This document shows, piece by piece, positions 1 through 10,700 of a stretch of 36,005 nt of DNA. The DNA comes from Bdellovibrionia bacterium. GTDB lineage: Bacteria > Bdellovibrionota > Bdellovibrionia > Bdellovibrionales > UBA1609. The DNA is taken from the NCBI GenBank assembly GCA_030432925.1, contig JAUILT010000024.1, forward strand, positions 1 to 36,005, read 5' to 3'. Both the position numbers and the translations under genes were made by a program. Below the pieces are notes generated by a model, which was not told where the DNA came from, did no database searches, and saw nothing but the letters and a program-made list of their open reading frames with translations. Each line of letters starts with the position of its first letter. The first letter of the stretch is position 1.

Positions 1-1309
1 ATATGGTGGTGCTTGGTATAGTCGCCTCCAATTAAAAGGCCAAGAGGGTGGAGCGCGTTGGGTGGAGGCTCAGATCTCAGCGGGTAAAGACAGCCAGGGA
101 CAGGTCGTCATGGTGATGGGAACTTTTAGCGATTTGACTCACCAAATGGAGACAGAGCAGGAGTTGATCAGTACGCAAAATCAACTCAAAACAATTTTAG
201 ATTTTATGCCTGGACCTGTTTACTCTAAATCTGTACATGGCATTTACCTCTTTGTAAATAAGCAGTTTCTGAAAGCCGTCAGTATGAGAGTGGAAGATCC
301 TGTAGGAAAAACAGACTATGAAATTTATCATGATAATACAGCTATAAAATTACGTGAAAATGATTTGGAAGTTATAAAATCTCAACAGGTTCAGGAGAGT
401 ATTGAGCATGTCCCCCATCCCGATGGAACTGTTAGAACCTACGAAAGCTATAAGTTTCCGACATTTGATCAGTTCGATAAAGTGCAAACAGTAACTGGAA
501 TTTCTTTTGATGTTACAGAAAAATTGAAGTTCAAAAAAGAACTTGAATTGGAGCGTTCTCGCTTGATTCAGGCCTCTAAAATGACGGCCTTGGGGGAAAT
601 GGCTGGTGGTGTTGCTCATGAAATCAATAACCCCTTGGCCATTATCACAGGCTATACAGTTCGATTAAAATCCTTATTTTATGGAGATCAAAATGAAAAG
701 GCTTTCAAAGCTCTGAAGATTGTCGAAGATATTTTGCGAGCCGTTGAGAGGGCGGGTGCGATTGTTTCAGGATTCCGTCGATTTGCCAGAGATCCATCGA
801 GTGAAATATTTAAGACAGCTTCCTTAGAAAAGATTGTTCAAGAGACTGTGGCCTTATGTAAGGCTCGTTTTGCAGAGTTTCAAGTGGCTATACATTTAGA
901 TTTGCAGCCCCACTTAGAATTGGAGTGTCAGGAGGTTCATATTTCTCAAGTATTGATGAACCTTCTTGGCAACGCATTGGATGCCACCCTAGAGGAGGGC
1001 GTTGGGTCTGAATCTAAAGTCCTTATCCGGACAAGAGCTTATAGTGAGGGCAGTCATGATTGGGTTAAAATACAGGTTTATGACTGGGGAGAAGGGTTTT
1101 CTTTAGAGGCTGCGGAGAGGCTGACAGAACCGTTTTATTCCACGAAAACAGCAGAAGGCGGAACGGGGCTGGGCTTGAGTATTTCAAAAAGCTTAGTAAA
1201 AAATCATAAAGGGCAGTTGCGTTTGATTTCTGTCAAAAACCCCACCATTATTGAAGTGCAGCTTCCCTTAAAGCCAAGCCATGTAAAGGGTATATCTAAT
1301 GAGAAGTGA
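1..1309 (+). CDS. PAS-domain sensor histidine kinase, 5' partial
   Basis: The reading frame is open from the first bases of the window, so the true start lies upstream; the GTG at 62 is only an internal codon. About 435 residues are visible. They begin with the end of a PAS/PAC unit (RWVEAQ, then GTFSDLT), continue with a second PAS domain (roughly nt 180-530, ending GISFDVTEK) and a short linker helix, and end in a HisKA/HATPase_c core. The H-box AHEINNPL puts the phospho-acceptor His at nt 617-619. The N-box is NLLGNALDA, the G1 box DWGEGF, the F-box EPFYST and the G2 box GGTGLGLS, so the kinase looks catalytically complete. No membrane segment is visible, but the missing N-terminus could hold one. 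Its last 11 bases overlap the start of the response regulator, so the two are almost certainly a cognate, translationally coupled pair. The signal sensed is unknown. Confidence 0.95.
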   Translation, partial: YGGAWYSRLQLKGQEGGARWVEAQISAGKDSQGQVVMVMGTFSDLTHQMETEQELISTQNQLKTILDFMPGPVYSKSVHGIYLFVNKQFLKAVSMRVEDPVGKTDYEIYHDNTAIKLRENDLEVIKSQQVQESIEHVPHPDGTVRTYESYKFPTFDQFDKVQTVTGISFDVTEKLKFKKELELERSRLIQASKMTALGEMAGGVAHEINNPLAIITGYTVRLKSLFYGDQNEKAFKALKIVEDILRAVERAGAIVSGFRRFARDPSSEIFKTASLEKIVQETVALCKARFAEFQVAIHLDLQPHLELECQEVHISQVLMNLLGNALDATLEEGVGSESKVLIRTRAYSEGSHDWVKIQVYDWGEGFSLEAAERLTEPFYSTKTAEGGTGLGLSISKSLVKNHKGQLRLISVKNPTIIEVQLPLKPSHVKGISNEK

Positions 1310-2045
1310 TTTATCGGGAAAAAAGTTTTTGATTGTTGATGATGAGCCAGATATTAGGGATTTTTTACGTTGGGAGTTTGAAGATCGTGGTGGAATTGTT
1401 CTTGAGGCCGATGGGCCAGCTACAGGAGAAAAGGTCTTTCAGGAGGAGTATCCAGACTTTTCTTTGTTGGATGTTCGAATGCCTGGGGGGTCGGGGTTAG
1501 ATCTTCTTACTCGTTGCAAAGCTCTCCGGCCCGAGAGCCCTGTAGCGCTAATGACAGGGTATACTGAAGTGTCACCTGGGAGGATTTACTCTCAAGGAGC
1601 TTGTGATCTGTTTGTTAAACCATTAAAATACAATCTGTTATTTCCTCGTATTGATAAAGAGCTGCTCCCTCTAGAAGGGCGATATTCGGTGATGAGCCTA
1701 CCAGAGGTTGAAGCGACCTGGAGTTTTGAAGAGAGTTTGCGCGACAAATATCAAAAGAGTGAACTGGAGCTGGGGCGAGGCGGCTTTAGTACCAGTTGTG
1801 ATAGGGCTATCAGCTTTACTCCGGGCAGTTATATTAAACTTAAGTTTGCTGGTGTGGAGTTTATGGTCAAGTACTGCTGGAGCGAAAAGGAAGGGGCTAA
1901 AAAAGATCAGGTACATGGCTTCGAGTGGATCCATGTTCCAGACACAGAAAAGCAATGGCTTTTAGAAAAAATCAAAGACCTTACTGCGCCAGCATACATA
2001 CCTATGAGCTTTGGGGTCGGCTTAACTTATACCGACCTGGTTTAA
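1299..2045 (+). CDS. Response regulator: receiver plus PilZ-like C-terminal domain
   Basis: This 248-residue protein starts with a complete receiver domain: acidic pair D14/D15 (VDDEPD), phospho-acceptor D58 ([11 protein letters not shown]), T86 (ALMTGYT) and K107 (FVKPLK). The rest (about 140-245) is not a DNA-binding domain. The segment [11 protein letters not shown] followed by a beta-rich stretch resembles a PilZ domain, but the usual RxxxR and (D/N)xSxxG c-di-GMP residues are not intact: LELGRGG stands where DxSxxG is expected. I infer a PilZ fold that may have lost or changed ligand binding. The ATG overlaps the kinase gene by 11 bases. The stop codon shares TTAA with the stop of the convergent pckA gene. 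Output is probably protein-protein interaction rather than transcription. The receiver call is sure; the PilZ call is moderate. Confidence 0.9.
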   Translation: MRSDLSGKKFLIVDDEPDIRDFLRWEFEDRGGIVLEADGPATGEKVFQEEYPDFSLLDVRMPGGSGLDLLTRCKALRPESPVALMTGYTEVSPGRIYSQGACDLFVKPLKYNLLFPRIDKELLPLEGRYSVMSLPEVEATWSFEESLRDKYQKSELELGRGGFSTSCDRAISFTPGSYIKLKFAGVEFMVKYCWSEKEGAKKDQVHGFEWIHVPDTEKQWLLEKIKDLTAPAYIPMSFGVGLTYTDLV

Positions 2046-3721
2046 ATAGTCATATCTGTCTGAGAAGGTTTGCTTTGAGTGCCGTTATTAGGGGCAAATT
2101 GTGGCCCAAATTCACTGAGCTTTTTTCCAGCACTAACGTCAGTGAATTTTTCAAAATTATCTATGAACATTTCAGCCAATCTAGAGAGGGTTTTGTCATA
2201 GTCTATTTTATTATTCCAGGTATTTCTGGGGTTTAATATTTGAGGGTCAACCCCGAGAACTGATTTTGGTATTTGAAACTGAAACTGAGGGAACGTTTCG
2301 AACTCAGAATTTTCAATGGATCCATCCAAAATGGCGTCGATAATTTTTCTTGTATCCTTGATGCTCATTCTGTGCCCGACACCGTAGGACCCGCTTGTCC
2401 AGCCGGTATTGACCAGATAAGCTCTTGAACCATGCTGTTTCATTTTTCTGGAGAGAATGTCGCTGTAAACAGTGGGGTGAACACTTAAAAACGGTCCGCC
2501 AAAACAGGGCGAAAATGTTGCTGTAGGCTCTTTAACGCCGATTTCTGTTCCAGCAACTTTTGCTGTATAGCCACTGAGGTATTGATACTCAGCTTGTTCA
2601 GGTGTCAATTTTGCTACAGGGGGTAGAACTCCAAAAGCATCACAGGTCAGAAAAATAATGGTCTTCGGGTGACCGGCCGAGGAAATAGGTTTAACGATAT
2701 TTTCAATATGATAAATGGGATAGGACACTCGGGTGTTTTCAGTTTTTGAATTGTCTGAAAAGTCCACTTTTCCACTGCCATCATAAACCACGTTTTCTAA
2801 GAGGGCATCTTTGCGGATAGCATTGTAAATGTCGGGTTCGTTTTCTTTGGAAAGGTGAATACACTTAGCGTAACAGCCGCCCTCAAAATTGAAGATGCCT
2901 TCATCATCCCAACCATGCTCGTCATCACCAATTAACTGGCGTTTGGGGTCGGCAGACAGTGTGGTTTTTCCTGTTCCAGATAGTCCAAAGAACAGAGCGG
3001 AGCCGCCGTCTTCTCCGACATTGGCAGAGCAATGAAAAGAGCCAATGCCTTTTAGGGGCAGGAAGTAGTTCATGATAGAGAAAATACCTTTTTTGATTTC
3101 TCCACCATACCAGGTGCCACCAATAACAGTGGTTCGCTCCTTGAGGTGAGCCGCTACGTAGACTTCAGAGTGGAGCCCCATGTCTTTGAAATTTTTTGCG
3201 CTCGTCTTACAGGAGTCCAAAATCGTCCAATCAGGAGTGAAAGATTCCAGCTCTTCTTTTGTGGGGCGAATAAACATATTTTTGGCAAAGTGAGCCTTCC
3301 AGGCAACTTCTGTTACTAGGCGTACGCAAATACGGGAGTTTTTATTGGCACCACAAAAAGCATCTACCACATACAGCTTTTTCCCGTTCAGTTGCTTTAC
3401 AGAGTTGGCTTTCAACTGATCCCATACATCCTGCTGGATAGGATGGTTATCAGAACCAGTACCAGCCCACCAGACGTTGCCTTTGTTTTCCTCATCGATA
3501 ACAACGTACTTGTCTTTTGGAGAGCGGCCTGTAAAGCGGCCGGTATCCACAGTGACAGCACCAAACTCAGTGAGAGTTCCCTGGGCCCATTCTCCATCTG
3601 GTCTTCCTGTTTCATGCTCAAACAGGGTCTCATAACTAGGGTTATAAAAAATATTTTCGCTGGAGGTAATCCCGAAACGCTCGAGGCCTAGAGATTGTGG
3701 AGTCACTTCAGTAGAGGACAT
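2042..3721 (-). CDS. pckA: Phosphoenolpyruvate carboxykinase (ATP)
   Basis: Cytoplasmic enzyme that converts oxaloacetate and ATP to phosphoenolpyruvate, CO2 and ADP, the first committed step of gluconeogenesis. It has 559 residues from the start chosen here. Family residues are visible: R66 in [14 protein letters not shown] (K210/K211), H230 in FHCSAN, the P-loop GLSGTGKTT (246-254) and the metal/nucleotide motif LIGDDEHGW (D266/D267). These mark the ATP-dependent class rather than the GTP enzyme. The frame is open to an ATG at 3754, but the ATG at 3721 has a strong AGGAG Shine-Dalgarno sequence six bases upstream and gives a more usual N-terminus, so I prefer it. It lies downstream of the FAH-family gene on the same strand (148-bp gap) and ends tail-to-tail with the response regulator. 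Confidence 0.98.
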   Translation of the reverse strand: MSSTEVTPQSLGLERFGITSSENIFYNPSYETLFEHETGRPDGEWAQGTLTEFGAVTVDTGRFTGRSPKDKYVVIDEENKGNVWWAGTGSDNHPIQQDVWDQLKANSVKQLNGKKLYVVDAFCGANKNSRICVRLVTEVAWKAHFAKNMFIRPTKEELESFTPDWTILDSCKTSAKNFKDMGLHSEVYVAAHLKERTTVIGGTWYGGEIKKGIFSIMNYFLPLKGIGSFHCSANVGEDGGSALFFGLSGTGKTTLSADPKRQLIGDDEHGWDDEGIFNFEGGCYAKCIHLSKENEPDIYNAIRKDALLENVVYDGSGKVDFSDNSKTENTRVSYPIYHIENIVKPISSAGHPKTIIFLTCDAFGVLPPVAKLTPEQAEYQYLSGYTAKVAGTEIGVKEPTATFSPCFGGPFLSVHPTVYSDILSRKMKQHGSRAYLVNTGWTSGSYGVGHRMSIKDTRKIIDAILDGSIENSEFETFPQFQFQIPKSVLGVDPQILNPRNTWNNKIDYDKTLSRLAEMFIDNFEKFTDVSAGKKLSEFGPQFAPNNGTQSKPSQTDMTI

Positions 3722-3842
3722 GGTTTCTCCTGTGTTTTGAGATGATGACAACATCAGTTTTGTAGAAGCTCTTTCCTAACAAATTTTTGACAGATTCAGT
3801 ACCCTTTGGAGGACTTTTAACAGAGGCAATGGTGCGGTGAGT

Positions 3843-3874
3843 AATAATTTCCTGACAGTCTTGAAGAAATTATT
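3843..3874. repeat. AT-rich inverted repeat at end of FAH-family gene
   Basis: A 9-bp perfect stem (AATAATTTC / GAAATTATT) with a 14-base loop spans the stop codon of the FAH-family gene in front of pckA. It is AT-rich and lacks a T-tract, so it is a poor intrinsic terminator. It could be a weak attenuating structure or an mRNA processing element between the two genes. Confidence 0.35.
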
Positions 3875-4529
3875 TAACGTGTGGAGATCCATTACGTGTG
3901 TTTGGGGTTGAGTGGTCTTTTGGAGAGGAATGAACGCTCCAAGTTTGCTGTATTTCAAAGGAGGGTAGGGCCACCTCAAGAATATCACTGTCTTCAACGG
4001 ATCCTACGCCTTCCGGTGTGCCCGTCAAAATAACATCCCTCGGGCACACCGGGAAATGGTGTTTCACGTAGCTGACAATTGTGGGAGCATCAAAAATCAT
4101 GTCTCCTGTGTGGCCCTTCTGACGAGTTTTGCCATTAAGCTTTAATTCAAATGTCACATTTTCTAGAAGCTTCAGATCAGATAAGGGTTTCCATTCAGTG
4201 ATGGTGCAAGCTCCAGAAAAGGATTTGGCGAGTGTCCAGGGGTGCCCTTTTTCTTTTAGCTGTGACTGCAGTGTGCGCTCCGTAAAATCAATAGCCAAAG
4301 CTATTTTTGAAGGCTGTAAGCTTGCATCCAACTGTAAAGCCACTTCCAATTCAAAGTGGAGATCTTTTACCCACTCAGGGAATACCAATGAATCTTTTGA
4401 GGCCTGAATGCAGGAGCCTGCTTTGAGAAATATCAACGGTGTTTGCGGTACGCTATTTCCCAATTCTTCGGCGTGCTTTTTATAATTGCGGCCCACGGCC
4501 CAGATATTTCTGATAATACGATTGTTCAT
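3870..4529 (-). CDS. Fumarylacetoacetase (FAH)-family hydrolase/decarboxylase
   Basis: The 219-residue protein covers the catalytic FAH fold in the short FAHD1-like form. Visible are AVGRNYKKHAEE near the N-terminus (H19, the usual catalytic His region), FLKAGS (K36), the metal-binding E60-x-E62 in HFELEVAL with a following acid at D81 (AIDFTER), and the late signature GTPEGVG. Family members cleave or decarboxylate acylpyruvates and 2-oxo acids, or isomerise catechol-pathway intermediates; some act on oxaloacetate. It sits upstream of pckA on the same strand, which makes an oxaloacetate-related role attractive but unproven. No aromatic-degradation genes are nearby. The exact substrate cannot be read from sequence. 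The ribosome-binding site is weak (AAAGAAAAG). Confidence 0.9.
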   Translation of the reverse strand: MNNRIIRNIWAVGRNYKKHAEELGNSVPQTPLIFLKAGSCIQASKDSLVFPEWVKDLHFELEVALQLDASLQPSKIALAIDFTERTLQSQLKEKGHPWTLAKSFSGACTITEWKPLSDLKLLENVTFELKLNGKTRQKGHTGDMIFDAPTIVSYVKHHFPVCPRDVILTGTPEGVGSVEDSDILEVALPSFEIQQTWSVHSSPKDHSTPNTRNGSPHVK

Positions 4530-4724
4530 GGACTTTTCTTTACGTGTTGTTTCAGTGTGAAAAAGTCAACCCTACACAGGAAAGTTTCTCAAATCAACCC
4601 AAGGTCTCGGCAAAAGTTTCCGTCTCTTTTTGAGGCAAAATATACCTATGAACCAAAGTTGTGAAAATCCATTAACAACTTGGAGTTTTAGGTACTTACG
4701 GGAGAATTTCTCGTCTGAAAGTTA

Positions 4725-4730
4725 TATAAT
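4725..4730 (+). promoter_or_regulatory. Candidate -10 box for the Calx-beta gene
   Basis: A perfect TATAAT lies 41 bases before the TTG start of the giant lipoprotein gene, a normal leader distance. I see no good -35 hexamer at 16-18 bases upstream and no TGn extension, so the promoter either needs an activator or the match is chance in this 240-bp divergent gap. Confidence 0.35.
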
Positions 4731-4771
4731 GAAAGAGCGATTCTTGGATCTCTTTATTTAAGGAAAGTACG

Positions 4772-7700
4772 TTGGCTGAGCCCTTGAAAAAACACCTGCA
4801 ACTCTTCATGATCACTGCAATGGTAACAGTTCTTGTCGCCTGTGGCGGACAGCCTGAAGATGACCTTGATCCTGAAGATGTTTTTCCGCCTAACATGACA
4901 GTGAGCGATGCTGCGGTTTCCGAAGGGGGAGATCTTATTTTTACTTTGAACATTGATTACACTCAAGGCCTGGATGTGAGCGTAGACTACTCGGTGGTAG
5001 ACGTATCCACTACTGATGGGGTGGACTATCCATCGACATCGGGCACTGTGGTGATTCCCGCCTCCGCAGATATACTCACTGCTACTGTGACTATTGCCAC
5101 AATCCAAGATGCTCTGGACGAGGCCGATGAGCAGTTCAGCTTGGAGTTATCTAACCCTGTAGAAGCCACCATTGTTGATGGCACCGCTATAGGAACTATT
5201 ATCGATGATGACCCCTTGCCAGCACTTTCTATTTTTAATGTCTCCATTTCAGAGGGAGAGACTGCTACGGTTCAGGTCAGCCTTTCTAGTGTGAGTGGTA
5301 GAGATGTCAGCGTTGATTACTCCACCTCAGATGGAAGTGCGCTGGCGGGCTCAGATTATCAGTCTACTTCTGGATCTTTGCTGATTCCAGCAGGCAGTCT
5401 GTCTGGCAGCATTGAGATTGTCTCAGTAAATGATGGTATTCCCGAAGCTTCTTTGGAAAATCTATCTGTGAATTTGAGCAACCCCTCCAATGCCAGTGCA
5501 GGAGTGGTGTCGGCTCAGGTTGAAATTGAAGATGATGATGCAGGGGCACTGCCTTTTGCTTATATCAACGATGTCAATGCCTTAGAGTTCAATGACTGGG
5601 TCTTTACTGTGACTTTTAACTTCCCCACCCCATCACTGAGCAGCTTTGACTATCAGTCATTTGATGGATCCGCCACTCAAGCTCAGGATTACTCAGCAGT
5701 TAGCGGAACTGCCAATATTGGAATTGGGGTCAGCTCCGTATCTATCACCGTGACGGGATTGAATGATAATGTATTTGAGGGCACTGAGACATTCACTCTC
5801 TCTTTGAGTAATTGGGTTCATCTGAATGCTGGAGACGACCTTGGGGTTGGGACTGTCAATGACGATGAAGTGATGCCAGACTTGGTTGTGTATGATAGTT
5901 CCGTGACCGAGGGGGGAACCCTTGTTTTTGATGTGTCGCTCAGCGGACTCACCACAGAGGAAGTCACTTATAATTTTGCCACTACATTTGGCACAGCCTC
6001 TTCGGGCCTTGATTATGCCGCGATCACAGGAAGTGGAACTATTGCGGCTCTAAGCCTTTTATCTCAGCATCCTGTTTTGACAGTGGATGACTCCATTGAT
6101 GAAGACGTTGAGACTCTAGCTCTAGATTTATCTTCTGTAGTTGGGGCCAACCTTTTGGACAACTCGGGCTTGGGGTCCATAGGTGACAACGATGCCCCTC
6201 CGGTACTGAACATTTCAGATGTTTCCGAGTTCGAGGGAGCCACGTTGAGATTTATTGCTTCACTGTCGGCATTAAGCTCTAAAAATGTGACGTTCGTATG
6301 GCAAACTTATGACGAAACAGCTGAGAGTGGAGTGGATTTTATGGGAGGGTCATCTCTGACAACAATCCCAGCAGGAAGCAGTTCCGTCATTATAGCTATT
6401 CCCTCTATTCAAGAGCTGATTGATGAGCCAGATGAAACATTTGCCATCAGTCTAGGAAGTCTGATAAACGCTCAAACCGGTGTTTTGGGAGCCCAGGGGA
6501 TTATTCAAAACGAAGATGTACCGCCGAATTTTCAGGTTATGGATTCACTGGTGGACGAAGGGGACGTGGCCTTTGTTCTGGTAACACTCAGTCATCAGAG
6601 CATATCGGATATTGTTTTTGATTATACCACCGTGGATGGTTCCGCTACGGCAGTGGGTGACTACATAGCTGTGGCTGCCAATATTACTATTCCCTCAGGA
6701 AACCTGTTTCATATTATCAGTATCTCCACTGTCGAAGATTTACTGGACGAGACAGGAGAGGTGTTTTCAGTCTCAGTAACCTCACTGGTAGGAGCCACAC
6801 CTATAGACTTGAATGGTACGGTGGCTGTGACAGATGATGATGCTCGCATTGATATCTTTGATGCTTTGGGGACAGAAGGGGAGACGGCTCTGTTTGTAGT
6901 TTCCCTATCTAAGGTTCTGGCGGAGGATTTGACATTCAGTTATCTCTCCGGCTCATTGTCGGCCACCGATGGAGTAGATTACGGTTCATTGAGTGGGTTG
7001 GGCACTGTACCTGCTGGAAGTCTTCAGGTAACTCTTTCATCAATTCTAACGGACGATACAATTTATGAATCTACTGAAAACTTTGAGGTTTCACTTTTCG
7101 GATTGTCTGCCAATGCTGAAGCTGGTGACCTTTTCGCTGAGGGTTCTATTTCTGACAACGATACAGTTCCAGAAATTCATTTGGTCGATGTTGTGACTCT
7201 TGAAGGCTCCAATTTGGAGTTTATTGTGACTTTAAGTAAAGTTCCAGCATTGGAAGTTACTTTTGATTATGCAACAGCTGACAACTCCGCTACCGCAGGT
7301 TCCGATTACGCAGCTGTCAGTGGATCTGCCACTTTTGATGTGGGGGTTTTGCAAATCACCCTTGCGATCAGTGGTCAGGAAGATGCTGTGGATGAAGGGG
7401 TAGAAACTTTTAATTTGAATGTGTTTAATGCAGGTAATGCGACTATTGTTGATGGTACTGGAGTGGCTACCATAGAGGACAACGAGTCTACATTGTATGT
7501 ATATGATGCAGCAGCCAGTGAAGGAGAGACCATTTTATTCAAGGCATCCTTGTCTCGGGCTCTGGTTATAGACTCTTCATTTTCCTACAATACAGTTTTA
7601 AATGGGGATGCCATTGTTACAGATATCACTCCCGTTGCGGCAACAACTGTGACATTTGGAGCTGGGTTAACAGAGTTGAATGTGCCAGTGATCACTACTG

Positions 7701-10700
7701 AGGATGTGATTTTTGAGACCAATGAAACATTTGGGATCACCGTAGCAGCTCTTAATCAATTGCTTGCGGGATCTAGCGCTGCTGTAGGAACTATTAACAA
7801 TGATGATGCCGTACCAACCATCGATGTTTTTGATGTGGCCGTGGCTGAAGGTGGGTCTGCCCAGGTGAAGGTCTCTTTGACCTCCTTGACCTCTGAAGAC
7901 GTCTTTTTTAGTTATGCCACATCGGACAATTCGGCTACAGGTGGCGGCGTTGATTATAACACGGCCTCGGGGGTCTCGAGCATTCCTGCTGGAAGTTACG
8001 TCCGTTTTATTTATGTGCAGACAATAGATGATCTGTTGTTTGAGGGAGATGAGGTTTTTGATTTTTCTATTAGCGCTATTACCAATGCCAATCCTGGAGT
8101 GGTTTTGGGGGCTGTGACCGTTCAAGATAATGAGCCTCTCCCTAAACTGTATGCCACTCAGGTGAGTGCTAGTGAAGGTGATACGGCTACTGTGGTGATC
8201 ACTCTGGATTATGCCCACTCTCAAGCGACGTCTTTTAACTACAATACCACAGGGATTTCAGCTACCGATGGAGTGGACTTTGTGGACACTTCTGGTTCTA
8301 TTTCTCTGGCTCCTGGTCAGATGACTATTCAATTGGGAATTCCATTTAATACTGATGCAGTGTATGAGTTTGATGAGACAATTTCTTTTGATTTGGCAGG
8401 GCTTGTCAGCTTGAGCCCCGGACAACTTCACACCACATTAACCATTTTGGAGGCTTCATCCCCACCAGACCTATATGTTTACGGCGATGCTCAATTGGAG
8501 TCCCTACAAGGTGTGGCTGTTGTTTCTCTCAGCGGAAATTCCACTGAACGGCCAGTGACATTTGATTATAACACTATTGATGGAACAGCCAATGCGGCCA
8601 CAGACTTTGCCGGAGTGTCTGGGACAGCAACTATTAGTGCAGGTCAACAAGTGTTTGGAGTCACAGTTGTCTTTAACCCTGACACCAACTTTGAAGCTGA
8701 TGAGTACTTTGTAGTGACAATGACTAATGTCAATGGAGCCAACTCTTTGGTGGAATTTGGTGTGATATCCATTATCAATGATGATCCGGCTCCTTCTATT
8801 TTTATTGATGACGTTAATCTGTCCGAAAATGCTGGAACTATGAATTTTCTAGTGTCTTTGGATGAAGCTGGGACCAGTGATGCCACTTTTGCCTTTGTCT
8901 CATCGGCCAACACAGCTACAGAGGGTGTGGACTATATTGGAGTTTCCGGAGTGGGCACCATCCCAATGGGTAGCCTGACAACTTGGGTGCATGTGGCGAT
9001 CAGCGATGATGGAGTTGACGAAGCTACCGAATATTTCGATGTGATACTTTCTTCGCTGAGTAACGTCAACGTGGGCGATATTGTGGGTGCTGGTGCTATC
9101 AGTGATGATGATCCGGCCCCATTTGTATCTATTGATGATGCTGTAGCTCTTGAAGGGTCTACCTTGAGTTTTACTGTTTCCCTGTCTTTAGCAAGTGAAC
9201 AAGAGATTGTTTTTAGTTATGATACCTACGATACCGGATCTGCAGTGGCAGGTGTGGATGACAACGCACCCTCTGGAGCTGTGACCTTTGCCGCAGGAGT
9301 CAGCGTGACCACTGTGGACGTGGCAGTGTTGACAGATGTTAGCTTTGAAGCCACAGAGTCCTTTAATGTGTCCTTGTCGGGGCTGTCCAACGTTCAAAGT
9401 GGGGACATAGTTGCCACAGGAAGTATCACCGACAACAATACCCCCCCCTTATTATTTGCTTTGGATGCTGTGGTGAATGAGGGAGAGACAGTGACACTTC
9501 AGGTGACGCTGTCTGAGGCCTCTGGAGCCGATGCTGTTTTCAGCTGGAGTACTATGGATAATACGGCTCTTTCTGGAGCAGATTATACTGGAGACTCAGG
9601 AACAGCGACTGTTCTAGCTGGCAACTTGAGCACAAGTGTTCAAGTGGTTACTCAAAATGATGCTATTTATCAGGGGAACCTACTGTTTCATGTATCTTTG
9701 AGTGCTGCGACCAATGCCAGCTTGGGAGATGACTTTGGAAATGTCTCTATTATTGATGGAGAAACAGCACCCATTAGTTACTTTATTGTTGAGGGAATCA
9801 CTGACCCCACCACAGTAGGAGTTGCAGAAACTGTAACAGTGACAGCCTATGATACTTTGGGAGAGGTAAAATCTGATTATTTTGGAACCATTACTTTCAG
9901 TTCGAGTGATGGTACTTCTAGTTTGCCAGTCAATTATACATTTACTGTACCGGATGCTGGGCAGGCTGTTTTTGCCAGCGGTGTGACATTCAACTCTATT
10001 GGAACTTACTACGTGCGTGCTGAAGAGGTGGGGACACCGGCAGTGTTTGGACAGCAAAGCAATATTGATGTAAGCAATCCCGCAGCTCCCTGTAATGTCT
10101 CCACAGTGGGCTTTCAGGTTTCTTCTAGTTCAGGCAGTGAGACTTCAACTTCTGTAGATTTAGTGGTGGCCCTTTCTGAGACTTGCGCTACCGAGATCAC
10201 CTTATCTTATAACACCTATGATGGCTCAGCCCTAGCTGGTAGTGATTATACAGCAGCTTCTGGCGTTCTCACTATTCCTTCTGGCAACTCGTCGGAGAAC
10301 ATTAATATTTCAGTGATCAATGACGCCGCTGTTGATGCCAGCTCAGAGACTTTTCAGGTGTCTTTATCTAATGCTGGACCAGCCAATGTGGTTTTGGGGA
10401 CAGCCCTGCATACCTACACCATATTTGATGATGAGGGAACTCCGCCTTGCAACTCCTCAACTGTTGGCTTTATAGATAGCTCCGGCAGTGGTGATGAAAG
10501 TGTGGCTGATGCTTCTTATACGGTGTCGTTGTCACAAAGCTGTACTTCTGACGTGACAGTGAACTACTCCTTTGCTGATCTGTCTGCCACTAATGGCAGT
10601 GATTACTCAGGGACCAATGGGGTTTTAACAATACCTTCTGGTAGCTTAACAGCCAGTGTGCCGGTCACTGTAATGAATGACACTCTGTCAGAGACTCCCG

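Noticed and set aside
7667-8224. 185-codon minus-strand frame inside the Calx-beta gene
   Set aside because: Antisense shadow of a long repetitive gene; no ribosome-binding site and low-complexity, non-domain composition. Other minus-strand frames within 4772-12166 were dismissed for the same reason.
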